Shown one piece after another: positions 1-13,400 of a DNA stretch of 64,000 nt. Each line of letters opens with the position of its first letter. Within the stretch, counting starts at the first letter, position 1. Below the pieces are notes generated by a model. The model searched no databases and had not been told where the DNA came from. It saw nothing but the letters and a program-made list of their open reading frames with translations. Source of the stretch: Trichobilharzia regenti (lineage: Eukaryota; Platyhelminthes; Trematoda; Strigeidida; Schistosomatidae); contig OX235267.1 in the NCBI GenBank assembly GCA_944472135.2, forward strand, positions 20,009,452-20,073,451, in the 5' to 3' direction. Both the position numbers and the translations under genes were made by a program.

Positions 1-836
1 CCTGGCTTTCTCGTGTTTGTGCATCCCGAGCACCACTTAGTCCACGCATGATTATTGAGCTTAGGACTTGAGAAACTATATTAGTCAAGCTAACCCTTCT
101 GTGATTATCACAGGAAGACTTGTCTCCTTTCTTGCATATGGGGATAATCAGTGATTTACACCAACCCGAAGGGACTTTCTCTGATTCCCAGACGCTGCCT
201 AGAACCTTACTTAACGCAGATAGTAAACTGCCTTCATCTTACTTAAATACCTCTGGAGTCATTCCATCGGTCCCCACAGCTTTGCTTCATTTGAGACCAG
301 TGACAGCTTTAGTAACCTCAGTTAGAAACGGAGGACCTGTGTCTATATCCCATTCAGGGAAATGTGGGATGTTTGGTAAGTTGAGCGTGGCTGTAGGCCA
401 ACTGAACTGCTCCTCAAAGTGTTCTTTCCAACGTTCTAGTCGTCTATCCTAGGAGCTATTTATAGTGCTATTTTTCTCAGAGGTCGTTTAACTTATCGTT
501 TGCATTTTACCACCTGTTTCCCTGATAAGTCAAATAGTTGTCTGATGTTACCAATCGGCGGTGCCTTTTACTATCTCTTTCGCTTTTGTCGCCCACCACT
601 GTTCACGGTCGTTACGAAGTTCTCTTGTTAGTTTGCATTTGAGTAGCTTTCGCTCTTCATCAGAATCGGAGCTACCCGGGATCAGTCTTCTTGTGTCAAT
701 CAGTTCGGATGAGGCGGTAGAAATCCAATGGCTCTTACTAACTTTTGGTTCTAGCTTATTAACAGCTTTTACGGTTGTGTCTACAGCTAACTGTATGTTG
801 CGCCAGGCCACCTCAGGGGAAGTCCTGCTGTCGTGT
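1..836 (-). mobile_element. RTE-clade LINE fragment, 5'-truncated, running off left edge
   Basis: Read on the minus strand this aligns with the RT-connector to mid-RT part of the full RTE copy at 2951-6536 (about 4360-5200 there). Shared blocks include [39 protein letters not shown] and [12 protein letters not shown]. It is clearly older: it has frameshifts and in-frame stops, and identity looks well below that between the two long RTE copies. The RTE similarity stops near 836, where a short palindrome begins. The 3' part lies outside the window. It lies beyond the last SRRT exon and has the same orientation as that gene. It is a dead copy with no coding capacity. Confidence 0.85.
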
Positions 837-870
837 ATTAATTTTGTTGTTTTTTTATGACAAAATTAAT
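837..870. repeat. 11-bp perfect inverted repeat at LINE truncation point
   Basis: ATTAATTTTGT at 837-847 is followed, after a 12-base T-rich spacer, by its exact reverse complement ACAAAATTAAT at 860-870. It sits at the 5' truncation junction of the RTE fragment at 1-836. It may be a junction product of the insertion or chance in AT-rich DNA. Confidence 0.6.
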
Positions 871-1390
871 AGTCAACATCTTGTTTGCCACCACTCGGTG
901 GTAATGTATCTTTTGCAAATTATAGTTCTATGCATCAGCGATTAGCTGGAGTAACAGACATTTTCTTGAAGTCATACGGTTAATTGGCCTATATAACACT
1001 GTCAAGAGTTTAACTTCAGTTATTTTCGGAAACGCAATATATACCATCTTAAGTTAGTCTTTTGCTTACTAGTCATGTTTACTGATTTTCGGTTTACACA
1101 GTTGTATACGACTTCAGTGCTTTACGAAACATTTAGGTCATTCCATCAGACTTTCAACATTGAGAATAACGAAAGCGTACGAATTACAAGCACTAAGAAA
1201 CCTATTCTGTCCACCAGCTGTTTAGAAAAACTCGTACTTGTAAACATATTTTCTTCATTATATATTAGAGGAAGAAAAATCAGGTTGAAATGCATGCGCC
1301 TTTTTACGTTAGATATACATAATTCGTAATGTAGTTACCATAAGGAAAAAACAAACGGATCAAAAATATAATCAACAGACCGATGAAATT
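871..1390. other. 3' flank / 3'UTR region of SRRT
   Basis: This is AT-rich sequence immediately downstream of the SRRT stop codon on the minus strand and must contain its 3'UTR. I see no canonical AATAAA on the minus strand here. No other gene or repeat is recognised. Confidence 0.4.
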
Positions 1391-1463
1391 TTAAACATCA
1401 ATTCCTGGATCATCCAAATCATTATACGATACCATACTACGTTCACCTGAACCGTATGGACGT
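1391..1463 (-). CDS. SRRT: SRRT terminal coding exon 10
   Basis: This 73-bp exon is too short for ORF calling. It reads (R)[11 protein letters not shown], then [12 protein letters not shown] and TAA. The end matches the acidic YRDLDAPDDVDFF terminus of human ARS2, a segment known to contact the cap-binding complex. The acceptor and split codon fit exon 9. Confidence 0.93.
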
Positions 1464-4400
1464 CTACAAGAGAAAATAAATATATAAATTAATGTAGAGA
1501 GAAATCAGTGGATATGTTTTAAATTTAGGAACCACTAACGTTAATTTCAGTTAGGAGAATACATATTAATAGGCCGATTGTGATAATATCATCTGTGACT
1601 AAGACAATATATGTTCTTAAGAAACAATGAAATGATGATCAGGAAGAAAGTAGTAGACTACAAGAGTTGATACCAGTCATGTGATGTAACGATAGCAGCA
1701 TAAAATACACCGTATTTCTACCCAGTGGGAATAAAAGTCAGTAATGCATTTTTGAGATATATATGAAAGGAGTAATCGTATAATTGTATGTTGCTTAAAA
1801 TGTGTGGTCATTGAGCTGCATCATTACTTTCTATTTTCCAACAGCTCATTTAAATATCAAGATGTTTGCTTTAAAATAAGCTTCCTTGAACTCACACATC
1901 CGTTTTGAATGCATTTCGTGTATAAAACTAAATAGTTTCAAATACAGTAACACATTCACAACAATATCTATTGATGTATAGAATCTTTACAATCACGTCT
2001 ATATTATTTTCGAACCTTGTTAAAACTAACGACAAGCAACCTAACTATTTGATTCATCAAGCTTAGAATGGTTGAAAGATTGCCTTACAAACCATTATTA
2101 CACTCAAGGAGTTGATTACAAATACTTAATCTGAATAACAAAACATTCACTATATTTTAATAGTATGACTACAAAAGTACTATTGGTTTTATTTACCTAT
2201 TGCCAGCATAATTTGTAGGTAGTCTTCGACGGTTTTCCAGCGAACTGTATGGTCGATGATTGTATTCATGAGATGATGGCGATGTACCTCGTTGACCGCG
2301 TCTAGACATACCTAGACCTGATCGAGGTGCATTTGCTGCAGCTAATGCATACAAATCAGCTGCTGTCGCGGCGTTTGGATATAAAGCTGCTGCTGCAGCC
2401 GCGGCTACTGCTGCCATAGCTTGTTGCTGTTGTTGTTGAGCTGCCGCATCATAATAATCCTAGAAAATACATTAACATACATGAATCTTAATGAAACCAA
2501 AAGATGTTATCGTACAATAAATTCAGAGTTCGTGAAAGCATGAACAAACATATTGACTGCGGGTAAAAGGACAGTTTGCAATAAATACATCTACTTCATA
2601 AATCTGAAAATTTTGTGTTGTAAAGAAGCACGATAGATTTAGAATAGAATGATTACATGACTCTAGTTCGCAGAATATGAGGAAATGCAAAATTAATTTT
2701 GAGCACAATAGTGGAGATTTTATTCATCAAGTTGTCTCAAATACACACCCCTATTTAAAATAGGATCATGACCTCCTGGCAAAAGAAGCACAGGTGATTG
2801 TTTCAAAAACCTAATTCAGTGTTTTGATTAATTTCAAATCTTTAAATACTCACATTTATAATATTAGAACAAGACATATAAGCGAACAATATTGTTTTCA
2901 ATTAACTGCTATTGCGATACATAAGACCTTTATGCAGGGTTGTTTACAACTGTCTGTCTGTTTTCGACATAGAACTTTGCACAAATGTGCGGAAGTTCAA
3001 GTCGCCACATTCCGTGTAGCACGCGAAGCAAGAGAAGAAAGTACAAGAAAAGCATAATAGAAACAGTGAGCAGAGGTGTGAGACAAAGGAGTAATAAAGA
3101 AATACAAAACAGTTTCATTGAAGATCATAAGTCACAGGGAGTGGATGCATCTGCGCCACTGAGAACGATTTTGAGCCATGTCACCAATTGTTTCCAACCA
3201 TAGATTTTTACCGTCCCGAGGACCCCAGCCTGGAAGTCTACACCTTCCTACGTGGCTTAGACCAACTGTTGTGGATTTCATTGACTGATGCCAAGTTTTT
3301 GTTTGACCGCCGCTAGCTTTTTTCCAGCCTGACCCTATATCCGCTAACATTGCTCGTCGAGGGAGGCGATGGCTTGGCATACGTAACACATGTCCTAACC
3401 ATCTCAGTCTTTGTAGCTTCACGACTTCGTCGATTGATTTCCCCTGTTTACCTAGAACTCTACGCCTAACCTCCATGTTGCTCACCTTATTATGCCACTT
3501 TACACGGGAAATAGAACGCAGGCACCTATGATCAAAGACAGCTAGTCTTTTCATGTCTTCCACTCTCAGTGGCCAGGTCTCACAACCATAAAGGAGGACG
3601 GAGCGGACTGATGAGCAGTACACCCGCCCTTTGGTCGATAGTCGAACATCTCGTCTACGCCAGAGTCGGCGTAAACTAACAAATGCGAAACGAGCCCCTT
3701 GTATTCGTGCTGAGATTTCGTCAGAGATCAGCCCGTTGGGGCTGATGGTACTTCCCAAATAAGTGAAGCGGTCAACGTGCTCTACCACTTCACTTCCTAT
3801 TTTTAAACTAGGCGTCGATGTAGTCCAGTCCTGTAACATCATCTTGCATTTGGCGGGAGCGAATCGCATGCCAAACATTCGTAGATTGCGGCTCAAGGTG
3901 TTTAGAAGACTCTGCATTTCGTCAGCGTCTTCGCCTAGAAGGACTATATCGTCTGCATATTCCAAGTCAACGAGATTATTCCCCGGTAGCAAGTCAATCC
4001 CTGAGTCGCTGAAGTCACCTAGGGTTAAGTCCATTAACACATCTATGATGAAGTTGAATAGAAAAGGAGATAATGGGCATCCTTGACGGACACCACTGGT
4101 CGTCATCAGTTCAGATGACAGCTCGCCGTAAGCCCTCACCTGGCTGTATGAGTACGAATAGAGTGCCTTAATCAGTGCAATATATTTTCTTGGAATTCCC
4201 TTTACAGCCAAGCATCTCCAGAGAACTTCCCGATCGACAGAGTCGAATGCTGCCTTTAGGTCAAGAAATATAATGACTGTTGGACGCCGGTAGGAATGCC
4301 TATGTTCTAGAATCTGTCGGAGGGTGAAGATATGATCAATACACCCTCTTCCTGGTCTAAAGCCTGCCTGGCTCTCTCGTGTTTGTGCTTCCCGAGCACC

Positions 4401-7400
4401 ACTCAGTCTACGCATGATTATTGAGCCTAAGACTTTAGATACTATATTAGTCAAGCTAATCCCTCTGTGATTATCACAGGAAGACTTGTCTCCCTTCTTG
4501 TATATGGGGATAATCAGTGACTTACACCAACCCGATGGGACTTCTTCTGATTCCCAGACGCTGCCTAGTACCTCAGTTAATCCGGACAGTAAGCTGTCTC
4601 CACCGTACTTAAATACCTCTGGCGTCATTCCATCAGGTCCCGCTGCTTTGCCTAGTTTCAGATTGGTGACAGCTTTAGTAACCTCAGTTAGTGACGGAGG
4701 ACCTGTGTCTATATCCCATTCAGGGAGGTGTTGGATGCTCGGAAGGTTGAGCGTGGCTGTGGGCAAATTAAACTGCTCCTCATAATGCTCTTTCCAACGA
4801 TCCAGTCGTCTATCCTGTGAGCTAATTATAGTGCCATTTTTTTCCGAGATTGTCTCACTAATGATTTGTCTTCTCCCACCCGTTTCCCTGATGAGTCCAA
4901 AGAGTTGCCTGGTGTTGCCTATCCTCAAAGCTTTCTCCATCTCTTTGGCTTTTGTCGCCCACCACTGTTCACGGTCCTTGCGGAGACTTTTCGTAAGTTT
5001 CCTCTTGTGCAGCTTTCGCTCCTCATTGAATTCGGAGCTCGCCGGAATAAGTCTTCTAGCATCTATCAGTTCGGATGAGGCGGTGGAGATCCAGTGGTTT
5101 TTACTCACCTTTGGGTTTACCTTATTCACAGCTTTTACAGCTGTATCTATGGCTGCCTGGATATTTTTCCAAGCTTCTTCAGGGTGAGCACAGCTGTCGA
5201 ACACAGATATGTGTTTAGCTAGTTCTTCCTGAAATACGGATTTAGTTTCCTGATCGAGCTGGGGACGTGATGGTTTTACCGCCAGCTGTTTCCTACGTCC
5301 GTTCAGTCGTAAGCACACCCGAGCGCGGACCAGTGCATGGTCGGTATCTACGCACGTGTTCCAGAAGGAGCGACAATCTCCTACCGACCCACGCCAACGA
5401 TAGCTTATTGCTATGTGGTCTATTTGTGTCCAGCGTTGGTTTGATGAAGGGGGTCTCCAAGTCAAACAGTGTCTCTCCTTGTGTTTAAAGTTAGTGCTTA
5501 CAAGAAACAAATGATTATCAGAGCAGAACTGTAGGAGACGGTCACCGTTGTCGGTTCGCTGGCACGGAACTCCATAGGTGCCACCGACATCCTTCTCAGA
5601 TTGACACAATTTCCCTACTTGAGCGTTAAAGTCACCAGCTAGAACGACTATGTCTGAGCGTTTAGCCTTTCCACCAAACTAGACAGCTTTTGGTAGAACT
5701 CATCCTTCGTTTCATCTGAACTGCAGTCAGTGGGGGCGTAGGCGGAGATTACGAAAAGGCATCGGCGAGTAGTGCAGTCCTTCCTCCTTCTTACTGATCC
5801 GTTCAGGCGGACAGCACACATTCGGCTATCTACCGGGATCCAGTCAAGCAATGTCTTTTCTGCCCTAGTACTCAAAGCTATCCCTACGCCAGCTAATCCT
5901 CGTGAACTAGCTGTGGCATCTCCTGACACCCTCAAGGTGAATTTTGCAGATTCAACCTGTTGGCCAGGTGGGGTTAGGTGAATAACCACACTTGGGTCTT
6001 GTATGCGTGTTTCTGAAACACAGCATACATCAATGGCTCGTGATGCCAGGGTCTTGGCTAGTGATGCTTGTTGTCCTATTTGGCAAAGTGTCCTAACATT
6101 AAGAGCTCCTATATGAAATTGGTGGCGCGGCTTTAAGAGGCTGTCGGTGGTGGTTTTTTGGCTTCCATCGTTTTTAGTGGACGCAGAGTGGAGAGGAAGT
6201 GGAGAGCTATCAAGTCGAGGAGTTGCATCAGTGGAAGGAAGGCAAGATGATAGAGATGAAGATGAAGACAAAGATGAGTGAGTAATAGAGAGGTTTCGTG
6301 TGCATTTCGGATTGTGAGGGCGATTGTTACTTCCCGGCTGCCCACACCGTGGAAGTTGGTTGCGTGACCGCAGAGCCCAGGGGACAACTGCTTGAGGCCG
6401 GTCACACGCGGCCTGTTTTTGTTGTTCTTTTTGTTTGGTGTGTCTCAGTAGCAGATTTATCACTCCCGCCCTGTGACACGGCAGCAGGAAGCGCGGTCGT
6501 TGTTAATCCGGGCCACGGCCGATCCGGCATGAAATTTTGTTTACAACATTTACTACCGCTTAAATGTAACTCTATGTGTATACACTATCAAACCCACTGA
6601 TAGTGCGAAAAATCTACAGTTTTAAGGGACATTACTGGGAAAAGTGGACAAACCTGAAAAGATCCAGAACTACGTATATAACTTGGGGCTGACGAGAGAA
6701 GTGAATTGTTCCTGTAGCCTCGATAGCTTCCACTGGAACCTCGTGCAGAACCTCTACCTCTATAAGTGCTGTTTGAATTTGAGCTCAAAGAAGGATAATA
6801 CTGATTTAGCAAATGATAGGGTGCTTCAGGAAGTGATGGACGTCTCGGATCTTTCAAGTAATTGTTGAAAAACACTGCATTGTCTTTTTTAGCCGCCTCC
6901 ACCTTATCCATGTGCTTGTTGAATATATGCTTTCGTACGAAGATAGGTTCGCGAAATTTTTTATCCGACAAAGGACAAATCCAAACCACTTTTGATCTAA
7001 TCAATTTGAAGAAAAGTTTGTTTTAGAGCAACACCACTAAGGATAATGAAAAATAAATAAATTCATCACAAAGTAATGTTTCGCGAAGTTATACACGACT
7101 ACTACTAAAATATATTTCAGTAACATGTGAGTAGATAATTAAGAACCAGGTTTTTCTTCACTTTAAAGAATATCAGTAAAAGTAAAAGTGGAAAATAAGA
7201 TTAAGAATTATAACCTTGAATAGAATTGCTCAGTACACAAACAGTTTTATAAGCCTGAGATAAGTCAATATGACCAATAAGGGAAACACTGAATAACCAG
7301 TCACCAAATCACTTGGGAGATCATGCTTACATCTGCATAATGGGGGTTAGTAGAAGCGACCGTCGTAGTTCACTACAATATATCTATAATCCTGTTCCAC

Positions 7401-10400
7401 AATCTAGCAGACTGTCAATAACTTAAATGAGTAACAATGCCTTAGTAAATGATGCTACATCAGTGAAATGGCTACACAAAAATTGCTAATATGTCAATTT
7501 CTGGAGTAAGAGCAACCGATCTTCACAATGGCTCACACTTTTTGCAGTACTTAATTGTAGCTATTTCTACATAAAAGGAAATAATTTTTATGATGGCTTC
7601 TGAAAATGAACATCACATTTGATAACGAATGGGGTTTGCATTAATGACCCAAACCTCTTCCGTTTTAAGACTGCTTTAAACTCGTCTTGCCAAGAAACTT
7701 ATTATTCAATATGTAACACTCAGTTAAGATTGTACAATAACATAACCGATATGAATCGTGATATGGTTAATCTGTGGATGGCAAATTACCAAAATGAATC
7801 ATAGTTTTCATATTTCTAAACAGTACGGAATTATTATTTGAGTAAACAGTACCGTAATTTATACGCAAAACTGAATATCATCAAGACTCATGTTATCAGT
7901 ATTATTTCGACATTTTTGTTGTAAGTGAGCATCATTGTTATTTTATTTTATTTAAACGCATAAAAAACTTGGTACGATATGGCACCAAGAAAGATGCGCC
8001 ACACAATAATAATAAAACAACATAGATCAAAAAAAAAGGAAGGAAGGAAAAGAAAAAATATATATAAGTAGAGAACGGATAAAGAACTTCATCTGGAAGG
8101 AAAACAGTCATGCTTAACAAGTTCAAACAGTGTTCGTTAGCTATCATCGGGAAGGGAAGAAAGAAGGAAATCGCAACACATTCGCCACTGATTACGATTC
8201 TTGGCCATATCCGATAACATTTCGAGCCATCGATTTGAGCTATCTCTCGGACCCCAACCAGGGAGTCGTGATACACCAACCGATGCTAATCTAGCACAAA
8301 AATCCTTCATCCCACGACGCCACGTCATGGACTGACCACCTCTCCGCCTTTTCCATCCCGTCCCAGGGCTAGCGAACAGAGACCTGTACGGAAGCCTCTG
8401 GGGTGACATTCGGAGCACATGTCCAAGCCACCGGAGCCGGTGTTTCCAGATGACGACATTCAATGAATGGTGATCTTCACTTTGTTCAAACACACGCCGC
8501 CGAACCTCAGAATTACTCACGCGATGATGCAACCGAACGCAAGCAATCCTGTGGAGACAGCGGTGATCGAACACGCAGAGTCGCCGCACATCCTCAGCTC
8601 GGAGAGGCCAGTTTTCACAGGTGTAGAGCAGCGCAGCCCGCACCGAAGCATTGTATACCCGACCTTTGACAGCCAGGCTAACGGCGCCATCATTATGTAA
8701 ATAATAAATAAAAGCGCTGGACATCTTAATCCCTAATAGTGCATTACAACATTCGAATAATTGAGACTCCTAATACAGATTACAAAAGTGCATGTATCTA
8801 AGAATATGTAGCATAAACTAATTGTTGCCCAGACAGCTACCAATTGTAACAGGACAGTATATACAGCCCAAGAGTTTGTTCACTGATGCTTTTTGGTTTT
8901 AGCAAAGCTGAAAGTAAGTAATGACAACAGGCAACTCAGTCATTTAGCAAACATCCTGCAAAACATGACGTTGGGAATCTAGACATGTGGATGCAGATGA
9001 GCATTACTCGAAAACTTTACTTATAAATCCTGGGTAATTACACTCTGCTAAACACAAATAATTAACCAATACTTTGCACGAGTAGTTTTAACATGACTGA
9101 TTATAGCGTTATATTTTGCTGTTTCGTAGATGAGCACCATGTTTGTGTATTGCAGTATTATTTTTTGGTTTCTCTCCCTTTATCATTTTGTGCCCCTGCA
9201 TAGTGTGGTAACTTCCGTGGACAACTCTACGTTGATCTGTTATAGTTGCATTCCTTAACTTTGAAGAAGCCTTTATCAAAATCCATAATTTGTAAGGTGG
9301 TTTTGAGCTGTGATTCAATCAACCAACCATGCAAATCATAAAAGCTCTTGTGTTTCCGCTACATACAAATACCAAGTGAGCAAAGGGAGAAATATACAAA
9401 CAATTAACTATGAATCTTTATTAGTATCAAACTTACGGTTTCTTTTTGCCCGTCCTTTTCTGAATATTGGCTTCTATAAAATCTTCTGCGGCTTTTTCAG
9501 GATCTCTCATTCCTAACTTTTTCATCTCCTCTTCGGTTAAATCTTTTGGCACATCAATGAGAGTCCTCAATTTCAATGCAAAACTCTATTAATATTTGAA
9601 TTTAAGAGAAGACGGATCAAATGACAGATCTATTAATTATAAATAATCTGCAAACAAACTATAGAAGCCAATGACTGCACCTACATACAGAGACTAATAT
9701 AACACCTTCTTCAAAATCATACCTGTTAAAACTACCAATTCTTGAAATGAATAAAATCTGAGTACATTTGGGACACTGTAGACAATTGACTTACCAATCC
9801 TCCCGGCCACACAACTCACATATACCACTTTATACCGTTGAGATCAGCAGATAAAGGCTTAACTGGTGCCTCATCCTAATCTGACCAACATTTCTCTCTT
9901 AACTTGGTACTCAGGCATCACTGCCAGTCATGGTAGATAGTGGTTGTAACACATCCTAGGAGACGTTACGGTTGTACTTTCAACTTATATGACAAATTTA
10001 TGATTAGTATCTTTGGTAAACTACGAACTCTTATGTATTTCCCAAGAATGCCATCAATAATTCGAACAGATTTTAGATTTTACAAAATATAGGCCTAAAT
10101 ATTGATGTGAATATTAGAAATGATTTCACGATGCCGTTGTAGCTGTTAAGTCGCAAGTGTTAGCCAAAACTTGTAATTCATGTATATAAGCAGATGAGCT
10201 AAAAGGCATTTTTTCTAAATAATTACATAGTGGAGCTTATGTTAAATGAGCAACAAATTGTTTTGAATCTGCCTTTAATGGTAATAACTTCGGAAAGTCT
10301 AAAATATTGTAATCATGACATATACCGTATTCCTTTGAATGACTGATGATCACCAGACATATTAACCCACTACACATTTGCCCAAAAAGTCAAATGAAAG

Positions 10401-13400
10401 ATAGGCTTTGTTTATGTGAACTAACTAGGTTCATCTAATTCAATAACTAACCGAAATAACTGATAGGATTCTCGAAGACACTTTCTGGCGCATTAATGCA
10501 ATTTTCGAATCAGAGACTCATTAACCAAGTGCTGAAGGTGAGGTTAATTATAAACTAAATCCGTTCCATGTGAAAGAACGGAAAAATACCACGACTGTAT
10601 ATGCCAGTCAGACTCGTCGTTAACTTCACTGAAAAAAGAATTAGACACTCCAGAAAACTGTTCTTCTGCTCTCAACAGACTACGATGACTAATAGACTAT
10701 AGCCCCACAAAGAAAAATATTATCTTTCCCTGATCGATGACGAATCAACGAATTTGCAGGTTTCTTTGATTTAAGTAGAATTCTAAAACTATCGTGACTG
10801 ACTAAACAACACTGATGAACAAAAAACTCAAACTTACACAGTATTACCGTGACAGCCTTATGAAATAAATAGTAACTTTTAGAGTGTATTCAAAATGCAA
10901 TTTCAAATATTGATTTTACTATTAATCGTAACATAATACACTCATCTTTTATTATACCTGTAAGTGGTCATTTATTTCTCTTTGAGTGAAAGCTAGGCTA
11001 CTAGTACGACCACCAGGAACCGAAGGATTAATACCCCGATCACCTCTGGCATGAAGAATTCCACACCGATGAGGCATAAGATCCTCCATAGGATAGACAG
11101 CTGCTGCATAATAGTCCATAGAATGAACAACACGTAAGTAAAGTATCAGCAAATCCAAAACATGAGCCAAATTTGGATCAGATTCTAATGCCACAGTATG
11201 CACGCGTCCGACCACATTATTATCGCATCCATCGCCATCTCCGTGAGTTTCAGCTATTTGGTTGAAAATGTCAAAATGAAATAAGAATTATGATAAGAAA
11301 TGCATACTAGTCAGTCGCCGAAACTGATGACTGCTGGCAGTGATGATGAGATTACAATTAAAACAGTATATACAATTGTACCACTGAACAATTATGAGTC
11401 ATTATCAACTGACAATAACAAAAGTAAATATATAAATGATAATGGATGGCAGTGGAGCTGTAATGAAAGCTGATAGAAAGTGACAATGGTGGAACGCCAA
11501 AATTCAAAACAATTGAATGGCGAAGTGATCTACGCCAAACATAACGAACTTGGTTTTGATAAATGGCCTGGTTGAGTAAGCACTGTGGAAGAGTCCCAAA
11601 GTATAGAAAAACAGTTGTTCAGTGATTTTCAGCTCTTAATAGCTTGTGAGAAAACCTACCTGAAAACCATGTAAATTTCCTTGAAACTAAGACTGGAATA
11701 TGCGTAGATGACCACTTTGCCAAGATTAACCATAGCAACTGGCCAACTATTCCTCTCAAAATATACCCGATGAAATTACAGTTTCATCTTCAGAATCAAT
11801 CTTGCACTAATGTGTGTCAAGTTATTCAGTGGATTGAATCTTTAAACGGTATTCATACTTTTTAGGTAGTGTAATTTTGTATAAACATAGAATAAGTTCA
11901 ACCGATGTTCAGCCGCACAACACATTATGCTCTACTTCGAAAGACTAGACAGCCAGAATATTCGAAAGTTTCATTTGCAACAAAAGGGTGGCGAAGTGAC
12001 AGGTACCATGAAAGTAGTTTTCATCATGGAGAGATATCAGCAGAAGTACTACATAAGTATCTCATCTAGCCTGAACTCTTCCGCATCCTGTAATTATGAT
12101 TCATTGAACGAACGATCTCTAAACAGTTTGATTTCAAGATAAGCTACCTAAATGGTAGACAAAGGCTATTTGCAACTTAATGTTTGGTTACCATAACGAA
12201 CAACTACAAGTGGTGAAGTAAACCGATTAAATCTGAAATGAGGTTAGTCAATATGTCACAAACAAATGAATACACCAACAAATATAAAGCTAACTCGATG
12301 TATCACGAAAATAAGGGATTCGTAAGTATATGCATTCTATAATAACATAAAGGAATTTTCTTCCACATTAATTTGTTCAACAGATTTATCACACAATGAA
12401 ACAGTAATATTTACTACATGACGTTTCGAACACAATTTGTCGTTCATAATCATATCATATATAACATACTGGAACAACATGAGACAAATGTAATATCAAA
12501 AGAGACTCACCTATCAGTGCTTCTTCTTCACTCCCGCCCTCATCAACCAGGTAGTCAGTCAGATTTTTTAGCAATGGATTTTTACTTTTAATAGCCATTT
12601 CCAGGGCTTCAGATTCACCATTAACAGCTTTAAGTTTTTCAATTGTATTTAAAGCATCACAAGACCCAGAATTCTCTAAATGTGTCCATAAATTATGTTT
12701 AGCATCCAGACGTGCGACAAGTTGTGCTGCTAAGAGTAAATCTTGCCTCATAACTGTTTTGTGACGTGTAAGTGGGGTAAGAGGACGGACTCTTTGAGCT
12801 AAATCACGGTTCACTGTAGCACCTAACTCTCCATTTGGAAGGTCAAGTTTTTCCCGTAAAAGGCTACTGGTATTTAACGCCCAACACACTTTTTTTATGT
12901 TTACAGATGGATCATATGTTGCCCATGCATGACGCATAAACCGCCGCTCAGGAACAGGTTCCCAAAGAGCCAATCTTATGAATCCATGCTGAGAAGCACA
13001 AAGCTGAAATGTGAAATGTAATCAGGAATTATCAAGTACATGGCTTTGATAATACGATATGAAAATCTTCAGTTGAACACTAGCTGCTTCACCAGGCATA
13101 TATATATAATTATGAAGAATATGAATGCAAAAAACAACTGTGAAGTCTGACACCTGCGATGAAAAATCATAATATTAAACATAATTTTCCCACACGCACA
13201 GAGCTTAGACAAAAGTAAATGAAGAACAAATATTTTGTCAGCGTAACTAAATGGTAATGATGTTGCAAATATTTCTAATGCTTAAGTGCATTCTTGTATA
13301 TCATCACGGTGGAGAGATTCAAGTAGAAGTGGTATTCACGTGACTACAACTCGTCTCTGAGATAGACTGAGCGGAGCACCAACCCCATAAACTATCATCT

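Larger units (their letters stand above)
2460..6653 (-). other. SRRT intron 8 (4.2 kb)
   Basis: A GT-AG intron. Most of it (2951-6536) is a single RTE insertion, so the pre-insertion intron was only about 600 bp. 2460-2939 is AT-rich and unremarkable. Confidence 0.85.

Noticed and set aside
2193..2417. TAA at 2193-2195 as the SRRT stop codon
   Set aside because: The sequence AATAG|GTAAAT is a donor, and exon 10 continues in phase with the conserved ARS2 terminus.
6133..6405. Alternate-frame ORF over the RTE 5' region as an ORF1 protein
   Set aside because: It overlaps the endonuclease frame, is low complexity and shows no family features.
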